Of a stretch of 64,000 bases of DNA, positions 32,146-43,223 are shown piece after piece (position 1 is the first letter of the stretch; the number at the start of each line of letters is the position of its first letter). The translations under genes and the position numbers were made by a program. The stretch is from an uncultured Solobacterium sp. (GTDB lineage: Bacteria; Bacillota_I; Bacilli_A; Erysipelotrichales; Erysipelotrichaceae). Location of the stretch: positions 1 to 64,000 of the forward strand of contig URCJ01000003.1 of assembly GCA_900546285.1 (NCBI GenBank), in the 5' to 3' direction. The notes under the pieces were generated by a model. It ran no database searches, was not told the DNA's origin, and saw nothing but the letters and a program-made list of their open reading frames with translations.

Positions 32146-32491
32146 TTATATGTCTTTGCCATATCGTTTAGAGATTGTTGAAGATACAAGCGAAGGTGGT
32201 TATGTTGCATCTTATCCTGATTTGCCTGGGTGTTTAACTTGTGGAGAAACTATTGATGAAGTAGTTAAAAATGCTAATGATGCAAAAAAAGAATGGTTAT
32301 TGGCTGCAATCGAAGATAATATCGATATCCCAGAACCTGATACACTGGATAATTATTCTGGACAATTTAAATTAAGAATGCCAAAAAGTCTGCACAAATC
32401 TCTAGCTAATCACGCTTTAAGAGAAGGCATTAGTATGAATCAATACTGTTTGTATCTGCTATCTAAAAATGATGGTTTATCTTTAAAATAG
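32129..32491 (+). CDS. hicB: HicB-type antitoxin
   Basis: The 120-residue antitoxin has the N-terminal RNase H-like HicB domain (GGYVASYPDLPGCLTCGET) that blocks HicA. A C-terminal ribbon-helix-helix follows (LRMPKSLHKSLANHALREG), which should bind the operator upstream of the module. The order toxin then antitoxin with overlap is standard for hicAB. Confidence 0.9.
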   Translation: MKNIVDYMSLPYRLEIVEDTSEGGYVASYPDLPGCLTCGETIDEVVKNANDAKKEWLLAAIEDNIDIPEPDTLDNYSGQFKLRMPKSLHKSLANHALREGISMNQYCLYLLSKNDGLSLK

Positions 32492-32500
32492 GTATTTAAT

Positions 32501-32881
32501 ATGGATTGTTATAGAAGCTCTTTCGAAACTTTTAAGAGTAATATATGCCATGAGGTTAAGGAAAAAGGTGATATCCAATTTCTTATTGATACTCTTGAGA
32601 GTAATCGTATTAGAGAATTGTTTGATAAAAAATGGTATCTAGAAGCACTGTATTTATTGGGTATGACTGATTACCTTTCTAATATTAATGATGTACCAAT
32701 TTGTACAAATTATAACGATATTAGGAAATGTAAACTTAGTAAAATAGTATATCCTACTGGTATCCTAATTAGAGCAGCCGTTTCAAATGATGAGAGTGTT
32801 AAACAAAGAGCTTTAAAAGAGGCTATTCCCGAATTTTTAAGGTTTAATATCGTTGAAGCTGATATAAGAAATGTTGTATAG
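32501..32881 (+). CDS. Unknown 126-residue protein linked to hicAB
   Basis: I recognise no named family. The protein is soluble and mostly helical in pattern (KWYLEALYLLGMTDYLS, DIRKCKLSKI, EAIPEFLRFNIVEADI). It follows hicB by nine bases and shares its terminator, so it is probably the last gene of the same operon. Similar short proteins that keep the LYLLxMxDYL and AIPEFLRFNIVE pattern may accompany toxin genes in other Bacillota, but I cannot verify that here. Confidence 0.7.
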   Translation: MDCYRSSFETFKSNICHEVKEKGDIQFLIDTLESNRIRELFDKKWYLEALYLLGMTDYLSNINDVPICTNYNDIRKCKLSKIVYPTGILIRAAVSNDESVKQRALKEAIPEFLRFNIVEADIRNVV

Positions 32882-32882
32882 A

Positions 32883-32909
32883 ATCAAGGTTTAAATGGCC
32901 TTGATTTTT
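32883..32909 (+). terminator. Terminator of the hicAB operon
   Basis: ATCAAGG and CCTTGAT flank a nine-base loop and are followed by TTTT. Confidence 0.8.
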
Positions 32910-32933
32910 GTTTGAAAAAAAATTTAAAATATT

Positions 32934-32960
32934 TTAGCACTAGTTGTTGACAAGTGCTAA
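32934..32960. promoter_or_regulatory. CIRCE element and promoter of hrcA operon
   Basis: TTAGCACTA-N9-AAGTGCTAA differs from the CIRCE consensus only at the innermost base of each arm. It covers a perfect TTGACA (32947-32952), which is 17 bases from TAGTAT (32970-32975). A further half-site GAGTGCTAA (32995-33003) lies just before the hrcA ribosome-binding site. HrcA repression of its own operon is expected. Confidence 0.92.
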
Positions 32961-33017
32961 ATATGTTGGTAGTATATTAGCAGAAGAAAGATAAGAGTGC
33001 TAAAGGAGGTAGCAAAT

Positions 33018-34031
33018 ATGATGACGCAAAGAATGATTGAAATATTAAAAGCTATCATTGATGAATTCATCAATACCGCTGAGCCGGTTGCCTCTAAGAC
33101 GTTAGTAGAGGAGTACCACTTACCTTATTCTAGTGCCACTATTAGAAATGATATGGCTATTCTTGAGGCTGAGGGTTATCTTGAGAAACCCCATACTTCA
33201 GCTGGAAGAATTCCTTCCAATAAGGGATATAAATATTATTGTGAGAATCTATTGGACAAGGGTCTTGATGATAAAGTTAAATATGAAGTTGCAAACATCT
33301 TCTCTGATTCAACAATGAATGTAGAAGATTGTGTGAAACAGTCATGTAGAATGATATCGGATATGACAAATCTTACAAGTGGTGTGTTGGGTCCTAATGC
33401 GAACTTACAAACACTTGAGCATATTGCCTTGTTTCCATTAGATGATAAAACAGCGGTTTGTGTCTTTGTGACCAACACTGGTCATACAGAAAATAAGACA
33501 TTTAACTTTAAGGATAGTGTTTCTGCTGAGGATATCAAGACTTGTACTGATATCTTAAATGACCGCTTAAAGGGAACACAAATATCTGATTTAAAAGAAA
33601 AGTTAGAGTCAATTAGACCAATTCTTGTAAACAATGTCAAACGCCATGAAATGTTGTTCAATGCGTTTATTGGAGCCTTTACAAGATTTGCGAGTGAAAA
33701 GTTATATTTCTCAGGCACTTCTAATTTGATGTATCAACCAGAATTCTCCGATACCGAGAAGCTTAAGGAATTAATCAAAATATTTGATGATCCAAATAAG
33801 ATTAAGGAAATCGTTGCAGAAGATAATGGCGAAAATCAAGTTACGGCTATTATGCCAAAGGGTACTGAACTAATATGGAAGGATGATATGGCTATCGTTA
33901 CTACTGATGTAAGGCTTTCTAAGAAAGAAATTGGTAAATTGATGGTCATGGGTCCAAGACGTATGGAATATAATCGTGTGTTATCATTGATGTCGTTGAT
34001 TTCTAAGGCTTTGGATGATATCTACAAGTAG
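33018..34031 (+). CDS. hrcA: Heat-inducible transcription repressor HrcA
   Basis: HrcA binds CIRCE and represses chaperone operons; GroEL activity keeps it folded. The winged-helix part reads MTQRMIEILKAIIDEFI, then SSATIRNDMAILEAEGYLEKPHTSAGRIPS (given in part). The C-terminal GAF-like domain follows. I start at ATG 33018, eight bases after AAGGAGG, giving 337 residues; a GTG 21 bases upstream lies within the CIRCE half-site and is not likely to be used. It heads hrcA-grpE-dnaK-dnaJ. Confidence 0.95.
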   Translation: MMTQRMIEILKAIIDEFINTAEPVASKTLVEEYHLPYSSATIRNDMAILEAEGYLEKPHTSAGRIPSNKGYKYYCENLLDKGLDDKVKYEVANIFSDSTMNVEDCVKQSCRMISDMTNLTSGVLGPNANLQTLEHIALFPLDDKTAVCVFVTNTGHTENKTFNFKDSVSAEDIKTCTDILNDRLKGTQISDLKEKLESIRPILVNNVKRHEMLFNAFIGAFTRFASEKLYFSGTSNLMYQPEFSDTEKLKELIKIFDDPNKIKEIVAEDNGENQVTAIMPKGTELIWKDDMAIVTTDVRLSKKEIGKLMVMGPRRMEYNRVLSLMSLISKALDDIYK

Positions 34032-34042
34032 AAAGGAAATTC

Positions 34043-36452
<2,410 letters not shown>

Positions 36453-36458
36453 TATTAT

Positions 36459-36482
36459 AAAGAAGGAAGCAATTCCTTCTTT
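36459..36482 (+). promoter_or_regulatory. Intercistronic hairpin between dnaK and dnaJ
   Basis: AAAGAAGGAA and TTCCTTCTTT form a perfect ten-pair stem closed by a GCAA tetraloop of the stable GNRA class. No T-run follows, so it is more likely an mRNA processing or stabilising element than a terminator. Confidence 0.7.
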
Positions 36483-36508
36483 GAACATACAAGGAAGGTG
36501 ATATAAAT

Positions 36509-37633
36509 ATGGCAAAAAGAGATTATTATGAGGTACTAGGTGTTTCTAAGGGTGCTAGTGCCGATGAAATAAAAAAAGCTTATCGTAAATTAGCCAAAAA
36601 GTATCATCCTGATGTAAATAAGGCTAAGGATGCTGAAGAGAAGTTTAAGGAAATAAATGAGGCCTACGAAGTACTATCTGATGATCAAAAGAAGCAGATA
36701 TATGATAACTATGGTTTTGATGGTCTTGAAGGTAATATGGGACAAGGTGGCTTCTCTAATTTCTCAGGAGGCTTTGACGATTTAGGCGATATCTTCTCTC
36801 AGTTTATGGGAGGCATGGGCGGTTTTGGAGGCTTTAGTAGAGGAGCTTCTAGACAAAGTGGCCCAATTAAAGGCGAGAACAAATATGTTCAAATGTCTAT
36901 TGAATTCTTAGAGGCAGTCAAAGGTGCTACTAAGACTATTAAAGTATCAGTAGATCGTAAGTGTCCTAAGTGTAACGGTACTGGCGCTAAGTCAGCTAGT
37001 GATATTAAGACGTGTCCTAGATGTAATGGTAGTGGCAAGGTGACAAGTGCTAAGCGTACACCATTTGGTATGATGCAGTCAGTTGTTGATTGTCCTGATT
37101 GTCATGGCAGTGGTAAGATTATTACCAATAAGTGTCTTGAATGTGGTGGCGCAGGTTATGAAACTAAGGTAGAAACCGTAGAGATTAAGATTCCAGCAGG
37201 TATTTCAACAGGTCAACAAGTAAGAGTTGCTGGCTATGGCGAAAGAGGCTATAACGGTGGTGATAATGGTGACTTGTATATTGAAATTATTGTTAAGTCA
37301 CATGACTTCTTTGTAAGAGAGGGCAATGATATCTATGTTGAAGTTCCTATTTCAGCAGTAGATGCAACCCTTGGTACTACAATTGATGTGCCTACTTGTA
37401 ATGGTGAATGTGAATTAAATATTCCAGCCGGTACTCAACCTGGTCAAAAGTTGCGTTTAAGGGGATATGGTGTTAAGTCACTTAGAACTAATGCGGTTGG
37501 TGATCAATACTGTGTGATTAAGGTTGTTATTCCTACTAAGTTAAGTAGAGAGGAAAAGGAACTTTATACTAAGTTACAGGGTAAGTCTGGCAAGGAATCA
37601 GTGTTTGATAAGTTTAAGAAATCTTTTAAGTAA
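36509..37633 (+). CDS. dnaJ: Chaperone DnaJ (Hsp40)
   Basis: The 374-residue co-chaperone has a J domain with HPD ([12 protein letters not shown]), a Gly/Phe-rich linker, four zinc-finger repeats ([32 protein letters not shown]) and the C-terminal substrate-binding domains. It stimulates DnaK ATPase. AAGGAAGGTGAT precedes the ATG. A short hairpin (AGTAAGG/CCTTACTT) after the stop may act as a weak terminator before clpB. Confidence 0.97.
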   Translation: MAKRDYYEVLGVSKGASADEIKKAYRKLAKKYHPDVNKAKDAEEKFKEINEAYEVLSDDQKKQIYDNYGFDGLEGNMGQGGFSNFSGGFDDLGDIFSQFMGGMGGFGGFSRGASRQSGPIKGENKYVQMSIEFLEAVKGATKTIKVSVDRKCPKCNGTGAKSASDIKTCPRCNGSGKVTSAKRTPFGMMQSVVDCPDCHGSGKIITNKCLECGGAGYETKVETVEIKIPAGISTGQQVRVAGYGERGYNGGDNGDLYIEIIVKSHDFFVREGNDIYVEVPISAVDATLGTTIDVPTCNGECELNIPAGTQPGQKLRLRGYGVKSLRTNAVGDQYCVIKVVIPTKLSREEKELYTKLQGKSGKESVFDKFKKSFK

Positions 37634-37664
37634 GGGTAATTCCTTACTTTAAAAATAATGCGCA

Positions 37665-37691
37665 TTAGCACTCTAGTAGTTGAAGTGCTAG
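37665..37691. promoter_or_regulatory. CIRCE element upstream of clpB
   Basis: TTAGCACTC-N9-AAGTGCTAG matches CIRCE at 16 of 18 arm positions. It lies 11 bases before the clpB start and suggests that HrcA controls clpB directly here. Confidence 0.85.
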
Positions 37692-37702
37692 AAAGGAGAA
37701 TT

Positions 37703-40258
37703 ATGGAATTAGAGAAGACGACTGAAAAGTTACAGAAAATCTTAATTAAAGCTTTGAACATCTGTAAGGATTATCATAATCCAGAGATATGTGATGAGCA
37801 TATGTTTAAGGCTTATCTTGATGATGATGACATTAGAAAGATTCTTAGCGAATTAAAGTGTGATGTTAATGAACTGATTAATGTCACTAATAATTCTCTT
37901 AATAGTCTTCCTAGTAATGATTCTACAAATGATCCTTCCATTAGTAGATATTTATACGAAAGCTATAATGAGGCGTTAAAACTTTCTAAGGAAAAGGGCG
38001 ATAAATACTTGGGTGCTTTAGATTTGTTCGCTGTTGAATTGTTTAATGATTCATCTTTCACTAAACTTTTAAGAAAGCATATTAAGTTTAATAAGAAGGA
38101 ATTAATAGAAAAGATTAATAAAGAAAGGGGAACTACTATGGTCAATAATCAAAATGATGAAAACAACATCAATCCACTAGAGAAGTATGGTAGAAATCTA
38201 GTTATTGATGTCAAAGAAGGTAAGATTGATCCTGTCATCGGTAGAGATGAGGAAATAAGAAGAGTAATTGAAATATTGTCTCGTAAGACTAAGAATAATC
38301 CAGTTCTTATTGGTGAACCAGGTGTTGGTAAGACTGCGATTGTAGAAGGTTTGGCATGGCGTATCTTTAATGGCGATGTTCCTGCTTCTTTAAAGGATAA
38401 GGAACTATATGAACTAGACTTAGGTTCTTTGATTGCTGGTGCTAAGTATCAAGGTGAATTTGAGGAAAGATTAAAGTCAGTTTTAAAGGCTGTTAAGGAT
38501 AAGGATGGCCAAGTCATCATGTTTATTGATGAGATTCACAATCTTGTCGGTGCTGGTAAGAGCAGTGGCGCCATGGATGCTGCTAATTTGTTAAAGCCAA
38601 TGTTGGCTCGTGGTGAGTTAAAGTGTATTGGTGCTACTACTTTCGATGAATATAGACAATATATTGAAAAGGATGCAGCACTAGAAAGACGTTTCCAAAA
38701 AGTTACTGTAGATGAACCGAGTGTTGAAGAGACTATTTCAATTCTAAGAGGCCTAAAGGATAGATTTGAGGCTCATCATGGTGTAACTATTAAGGATGAG
38801 GCTATTATCGCTTCAGCTGTATTGTCTAATCGTTATATTACAGATAGATTCCTTCCGGATAAGGCTATCGACTTGATTGATGAGGCTTGTGCTTCTACAA
38901 GAGTTGATATGGATTCTATGCCTACTGAGCTATATGAGCTTGAGCATAAGAAGAAACAGTTGGAGATTGAAGAGGTATCTTTGAAGAAGGAAAAAGATGA
39001 TGATAAGGCCATGAAGCGTTTAGTTGATCTTCAAGATGATTTGAAGGAAGTTAATGAAAAGTATAATACTTTGCATGCTAAGTGGTTGGATGAGAAGAAA
39101 GAATTAATTCAAAGTAAGACTTTAAGAGAAGACTTAGAGAAGGCAAAGCTAGAGTATACAAATGCTGAGCAGGCTGGTGATTATGCCAAGGCTTCAGAAT
39201 TAAAATTTAGTACTATTCCAAGTCTTGAGGCTAAGATTAAGGCTTCTAAGGAAGCTGATAAGAATGGCAGAATGTTGTCAGAAGTTGTTGATGAAGAGGC
39301 TATTGCCAAGGTTGTATCTAAGTGGACTCATATTGAGACTACAAAACTATTAAAGACTGAAAGAGATAAGTTATTAAAGCTTGATGATATCTTAAAAGAA
39401 AGAGTCATGGGCCAAGATGATGCCCTAAAGCTTGTTACCGATGCAATTTTGAGAAATAAGGCTAATATTGGTGATATTAATAGACCAATAGGTTCATTCT
39501 TGTTCTTGGGTCCTACAGGTGTTGGCAAGACTGAGGTTGCTAAGGCATTAGCTGAACAATTGTTTGATGATGAAAACAAGATTGTTCGTATCGATATGTC
39601 TGAATATATGGAGAAGTTCTCAGTGTCTAGATTAATTGGTGCTCCTCCTGGCTATGTAGGTTATGAAGAGGGTGGCCAATTGACTGAGGCTGTTAGAAGA
39701 AAACCTTATTCTATTGTCTTATTAGATGAGATTGAGAAGGCTCATCCAGATGTCTTTAATATCTTGTTACAAATACTAGATGATGGTCGTATTACTGATT
39801 CTAAGGGTGTTACAGTTGATTTCAAGAATACTGTAATTATTATGACTTCTAACTTAGGTTCTGAGTTTGCGTTTGAACCAGATAAAGAGAAGAAGGCTAA
39901 GGAATATGATATGGCTATTAAGAATGCCTTTAAGCCTGAGTTTGTAAACCGTATTGATGAGATTATTATCTTTAATCCATTGAACGAAACAGTAATCAAG
40001 GATATCGCTAAGAAGTTTATTGGACAACTTGTTAATAGAATGAAGGACAATGATGTTGAATTATCTTTCTCTGATAAGGCTTTAGATAAGATATCACATG
40101 AAGGCTTTGATCCAAACTTTGGTGCTAGACCTATGAAGCGTCATATTCAAAGAGAGGTTGAATCTAAGTTAGCTAGATTTGTGATTGCTAATCCGGATTG
40201 TAAGAAGATCTTGGTTGATGTTGAAAATGATGATTATGTTGTAAGAGATGTGGCTTAG
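37703..40258 (+). CDS. clpB: Disaggregase ClpB (AAA+)
   Basis: ClpB works with DnaK to dissolve protein aggregates. I start at ATG 37703, after GAAAGGAG, giving 851 residues. The N domain (1-150) is divergent. AAA-1 has Walker A GEPGVGKT and [15 protein letters not shown]. The middle coiled coil (about 400-520) has the ClpB/ClpC-type length, and AAA-2 has [15 protein letters not shown] and [15 protein letters not shown]. The long middle domain favours ClpB over ClpC, although the divergent N domain leaves some doubt. A decayed copy of its 3' end lies about 1 kb downstream. Confidence 0.92.
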   Translation: MELEKTTEKLQKILIKALNICKDYHNPEICDEHMFKAYLDDDDIRKILSELKCDVNELINVTNNSLNSLPSNDSTNDPSISRYLYESYNEALKLSKEKGDKYLGALDLFAVELFNDSSFTKLLRKHIKFNKKELIEKINKERGTTMVNNQNDENNINPLEKYGRNLVIDVKEGKIDPVIGRDEEIRRVIEILSRKTKNNPVLIGEPGVGKTAIVEGLAWRIFNGDVPASLKDKELYELDLGSLIAGAKYQGEFEERLKSVLKAVKDKDGQVIMFIDEIHNLVGAGKSSGAMDAANLLKPMLARGELKCIGATTFDEYRQYIEKDAALERRFQKVTVDEPSVEETISILRGLKDRFEAHHGVTIKDEAIIASAVLSNRYITDRFLPDKAIDLIDEACASTRVDMDSMPTELYELEHKKKQLEIEEVSLKKEKDDDKAMKRLVDLQDDLKEVNEKYNTLHAKWLDEKKELIQSKTLREDLEKAKLEYTNAEQAGDYAKASELKFSTIPSLEAKIKASKEADKNGRMLSEVVDEEAIAKVVSKWTHIETTKLLKTERDKLLKLDDILKERVMGQDDALKLVTDAILRNKANIGDINRPIGSFLFLGPTGVGKTEVAKALAEQLFDDENKIVRIDMSEYMEKFSVSRLIGAPPGYVGYEEGGQLTEAVRRKPYSIVLLDEIEKAHPDVFNILLQILDDGRITDSKGVTVDFKNTVIIMTSNLGSEFAFEPDKEKKAKEYDMAIKNAFKPEFVNRIDEIIIFNPLNETVIKDIAKKFIGQLVNRMKDNDVELSFSDKALDKISHEGFDPNFGARPMKRHIQREVESKLARFVIANPDCKKILVDVENDDYVVRDVA

Positions 40259-40273
40259 CCATGTCTCTTTTTT
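40244..40273 (+). terminator. Terminator of clpB
   Basis: AGAGA and TCTCT enclose a stem that includes the last codons of clpB, followed by TTTTTT. The same structure recurs in the decayed copy at 41301-41328. Confidence 0.75.
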
Positions 40274-40350
40274 ATGATTTATAACTAAAAAGATGCTAAG
40301 TATTCTTTAACATCTTGTTTGATTATGATGATTAATATAAAAAATTCTTC

Positions 40351-40626
40351 TTAAAACAATTCTGAATGAGAGTTTCTTCTATACAAAATCAAAACTAATA
40401 TTTCATCTTTTATCTCATAAACCAATAGCCAATCAGGTTCTATATGACATTCATGCGTCCCTTTATATTTACCTGTTAGCTCATGGTCTCTATATTTTAT
40501 ATCTAAAGTTTCTCCATTTGCTAATTTTTCTATGACATTATAAAGTTTATTTAAATCTTTGTTTTGCTTTTTAGCTATCTTAAGTTCTTTTTTAAACTTA
40601 TTTGTGAATTCCACATCATATTTCAT
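40351..40626 (-). CDS. yafQ: YafQ-type mRNA interferase toxin
   Basis: The 91-residue RelE-fold toxin cleaves mRNA on the ribosome. The family landmarks RDHELTGKYKGTHECHIEP, LLVYEI and RRNSHSELF are clear. H48, H61, D65, H87 and F91 line up with the catalytic residues reported for YafQ, so the toxin should be active. It overlaps the antitoxin gene by four bases, in the order antitoxin then toxin. Confidence 0.92.
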   Translation of the reverse strand: MKYDVEFTNKFKKELKIAKKQNKDLNKLYNVIEKLANGETLDIKYRDHELTGKYKGTHECHIEPDWLLVYEIKDEILVLILYRRNSHSELF

Positions 40627-40895
40627 TCTTCTAGTGCTTTCTTAAGATCTTCCATATTTGAATATTTAGGGGCATTAGGGTCTTTTAACATTTTTCTACC
40701 TTCCTCGATAGCCTCAATAGTTTCTTTGTTTGGAGTATCTAGCTTAAGTTCAAAAGGAATTCCATTTTCTCTGATAGTTGTTCTTAAAAACATATTGATT
40801 GCAGTTGTCATATTCAAGCCAAGTTGATTGAAAATGTCTTCCGCTTGTTCTTTTACTGTTTTATCAGTTCTTATATTTAAATTTGTTGTATTCAT
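40623..40895 (-). CDS. dinJ: DinJ/RelB-family antitoxin
   Basis: The 90-residue protein has the N-terminal ribbon-helix-helix (TNLNIRTDKTVKEQAEDIF, LGLNMTTAINMFLR) and the conserved GIPFEL segment. It should bind its own promoter and neutralise the YafQ toxin encoded immediately after it. AGGAGGAAG precedes the ATG, and a promoter with a good -35 and -10 lies upstream. Confidence 0.93.
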   Translation of the reverse strand: MNTTNLNIRTDKTVKEQAEDIFNQLGLNMTTAINMFLRTTIRENGIPFELKLDTPNKETIEAIEEGRKMLKDPNAPKYSNMEDLKKALEE

Positions 40896-40915
40896 AGCAT
40901 CTTCCTCCTATGTTT

Positions 40916-40944
40916 ATTTTATAAAGAAATGTAGTTATTTTCAA
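40916..40944 (-). promoter_or_regulatory. Promoter of dinJ-yafQ
   Basis: On the minus strand TTGAAA, a 17-nt spacer and TAAAAT lie just upstream of the antitoxin. A perfect palindrome GTATG-TTT-CATAC at 40964-40976 is a possible operator. Confidence 0.6.
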
Positions 40945-41079
40945 TACATTGTCATTATAATATGTATGTTTCATACTTATTAATGATTATGATATGGTTT
41001 ATTGATACTAATTATATTTCTACAGTCTATATTATTTTCAATGACTGTCTTGACTTGCCCACTAGTCTTGCAATAACTA

Positions 41080-41329
41080 TTTATTGCCATGTTCTACATT
41101 TATTAATAGAGTGAATGATAATAATATTTGATTGCCTTCTTTATATAAGATTTCACATAATGTCTTTGAACTAAACTTTAACGATTGAACCATGAAGTTT
41201 TGTATTAAAAAGCAATTGAAATTTGGTTATCTAGATTTGCAATAACTAATCTGGATGCTAAGAAGATTATTATTATGTTGATAATGACGATTATGCTGTA
41301 AGAGATGTAACTTAGCTATGTCTCTTTTT
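41080..41329 (+). pseudogene. Decayed duplicate of the clpB 3' end
   Basis: This stretch follows the last roughly 85 codons of clpB base by base, with point changes, small deletions and in-frame stops. Matched landmarks are TTAATAGAGTGAATGATAAT (clpB TTAATAGAATGAAGGACAAT), ATAAGATTTCACAT (ATAAGATATCACAT), CATGAAG with CTAGATTTG, CTAAGAAGAT, and ATGCTGTAAGAGATGTAACT ending in TAG (41313-41315). The terminator stem and AGAGA/TCTCT arms are copied as well. It is not translatable as one frame. Between it and intact clpB lie only the toxin-antitoxin pair and about 180 bases of unrecognised AT-rich sequence (40896-41080). Confidence 0.8.
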
Positions 41330-41369
41330 AAATGTTAAAATAGATGGAGAAGGATTAAGGAATTATAAA

Positions 41370-43067
41370 ATGAGTTTACAATTAAAATTACCTATTGGAT
41401 ATGAGAATTTTGAAGAATTACGTACTAAAGATTTTTATTATGTTGATAAAACAAAATTAGTAGAACAGTTGATAGATAATATAGGCAAAGTAAACTTATT
41501 TACTCGTCCTCGTCGATTTGGCAAGACTCTTAATATGAGCATGTTAAAGAGTTTCTTTGAAATTGGAACGAATAGTTCTTTATTTGATGGTCTATATATT
41601 TCTAATAATAATAAGATTTGTGAAGAATATATGGGTAAGTATCCTGTTGTTTTTATTACTTTAAAAAATGTAGATGGCTCTAGTTTTAAGGAAGCAAAAG
41701 ATAGACTAATAGATATAGTTGCTTATGAAGCTAAGCGTTTTTCTTATCTTTTAGAAGCCGATACTTTATCAATAGATGAAAAAGATAGTTACAAAGCTAT
41801 TACGAATATGGTAAATGGCTCTTTTACGATAGATGAAAAGAATCTATTAAGATCTTTAAAAACTTTATCTGAATTGTTATGCAAATACCATAATCAAAGA
41901 GTTGTGATTTTAATTGATGAGTATGATGTTCCGTTGGATAAAGCGTTTAAACATGGTTATTATAAAGAGATGGTATCTTTGATAAGAGGCTTGTTCGGCG
42001 ATGCTTTAAAAACTAATGATGCTTTAGAATTTGCTATTTTAACTGGTTGTTTACGAGTATCTAAAGAAAGTATATTTACAGGACTTAATAATTTTAAAAC
42101 ACTTTCTATTACTGATTCTAGATTTGATGAAATGTTTGGTTTTACTGATGATGAAGTCAAAGAAATGCTTGAATACTACAATTTGGAAAGCAAACTTGAT
42201 GAGTGTAGAAAATGGTATGATGGATATCGCTTTGGCAATACAAATATCTATTGTCCTTGGGATGTTATTAATTATGTGGATAGAATTAAGGATGATAAGA
42301 ATGCTTTGCCTGAAAGTTATTGGATTAATACAAGTGGTAATGATTTAGTTAAAAGATTCATAGATAAAGCTAATAAAACAACAAGAGATGAAATAGAAAG
42401 ATTAATTGAAGGTGAATCAATTCAAAAGAAAATTCGTTTAGATTTAACTTATGATGAAATTGATAACAGTGTTGATAATCTTTGGAGTGTGTTATTTACA
42501 ACAGGTTATTTAACTTTTACTACTAGCAAGATTGATGGAACTTATGAATTATTAATTCCTAATAGAGAAGTTAAGGAGGTTTTTGTAAATCAAATTCAGG
42601 AATGGTTTAATGAAAAAATTTTCTCTAAGACAAGTGATTTAGAGGCTTTTTGGAGTGCCTTTGAAATTGGTAATACGAATATAATAGAAAATTATTTAAA
42701 TAGATTGTTGAGTAATTCCATTAGTGTTTTTGATACCAGGGAAAAAGAAAACTCTTATCATAATTTGATGTTGGGTATTTTGACTGGAAATGAAAATTGG
42801 CTTGTAAAATCAAATGTAGAAGCTGGTGAGGGTTTTGCGGATATTATTGTAGAAACAGATGATCCTGATGCTGGCATTATACTTGAGTTAAAATTTACAA
42901 AAGATATCAGTGAAATGGAAGGCTTATGTCAAAAAGCATTAAAACAAATTGATGATAAAAGATATTTTGAGTTTCTTTTAAATCAAGATAGAACTAATGT
43001 CTTATTGTATGGAATGTGTTTCTGTAAGAAGAGATGTAAAGTAATTGCTAAAAAGTTGGAAAAGTAA
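41370..43067 (+). CDS. AAA-ATPase-like / PD-(D/E)XK nuclease superfamily protein
   Basis: The 565-residue protein matches the widespread PF09820 AAA-ATPase-like plus PDDEXK_9 architecture. It begins LPIGYENFEELRTKDFYYVDKT, then Walker A TRPRRFGKTLNMSM (about residues 47-60) and Walker B VVILIDEYDVPLDKA (about 180-195). A helical middle leads to a C-terminal nuclease-like core (NLMLGILTG, EGFADIIVE, GIILELKF with the ExK). Function is unknown for the family; it is often multicopy in gut anaerobes. AAGGAATT precedes the ATG. Short degenerate repeats overlap its 3' end. Confidence 0.88.
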   Translation: MSLQLKLPIGYENFEELRTKDFYYVDKTKLVEQLIDNIGKVNLFTRPRRFGKTLNMSMLKSFFEIGTNSSLFDGLYISNNNKICEEYMGKYPVVFITLKNVDGSSFKEAKDRLIDIVAYEAKRFSYLLEADTLSIDEKDSYKAITNMVNGSFTIDEKNLLRSLKTLSELLCKYHNQRVVILIDEYDVPLDKAFKHGYYKEMVSLIRGLFGDALKTNDALEFAILTGCLRVSKESIFTGLNNFKTLSITDSRFDEMFGFTDDEVKEMLEYYNLESKLDECRKWYDGYRFGNTNIYCPWDVINYVDRIKDDKNALPESYWINTSGNDLVKRFIDKANKTTRDEIERLIEGESIQKKIRLDLTYDEIDNSVDNLWSVLFTTGYLTFTTSKIDGTYELLIPNREVKEVFVNQIQEWFNEKIFSKTSDLEAFWSAFEIGNTNIIENYLNRLLSNSISVFDTREKENSYHNLMLGILTGNENWLVKSNVEAGEGFADIIVETDDPDAGIILELKFTKDISEMEGLCQKALKQIDDKRYFEFLLNQDRTNVLLYGMCFCKKRCKVIAKKLEK

Positions 43068-43137
43068 CAAAATTAGTTGTTTTTAGGTTGGAAAATCATA
43101 CAAAATAAGCGATATTTAGGCTGGAAAAGTAGCGATC
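43056..43137 (+). repeat. Degenerate 32-33 base tandem repeat
   Basis: Two and a half units start TTGGAAAAGTAAC (43056), TTGGAAAATCATAC (43088) and CTGGAAAAGTAGCG (43121), with TTTAGG closing each of the first two. The first unit includes the stop codon of the AAA-ATPase-like gene. Confidence 0.65.
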
Positions 43138-43148
43138 AAAAATCTCCA

Positions 43149-43177
43149 TTGTGAAAATTGGTCAATTATCTTATAAT
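43149..43177 (+). promoter_or_regulatory. Promoter of rny
   Basis: TTGTGA (43149-43154), 17-nt spacer and a perfect TATAAT (43172-43177), 46 bases before the rny ATG. Confidence 0.7.
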
Positions 43178-43223
43178 TATTAAGGATTTATTCCACGATT
43201 AAAAAAGTAATAGGAGGAAAGTT

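Noticed and set aside
32016..32210. Minus-strand frame across hicA/hicB.
   Set aside because: No ribosome-binding site, and it lies opposite two genes with clear family motifs.
40896..41080. Non-coding AT-rich stretch checked for small genes, RNA genes or insertion sequence ends.
   Set aside because: No frame with a ribosome site and no inverted ends; only the dinJ promoter region and a faint further similarity to clpB that I could not align with confidence.
41370..43067. AAA-ATPase/PD-(D/E)XK protein considered as an anti-phage defence system.
   Set aside because: It is a lone gene of a common, often multicopy family with no defence neighbours; function cannot be claimed.
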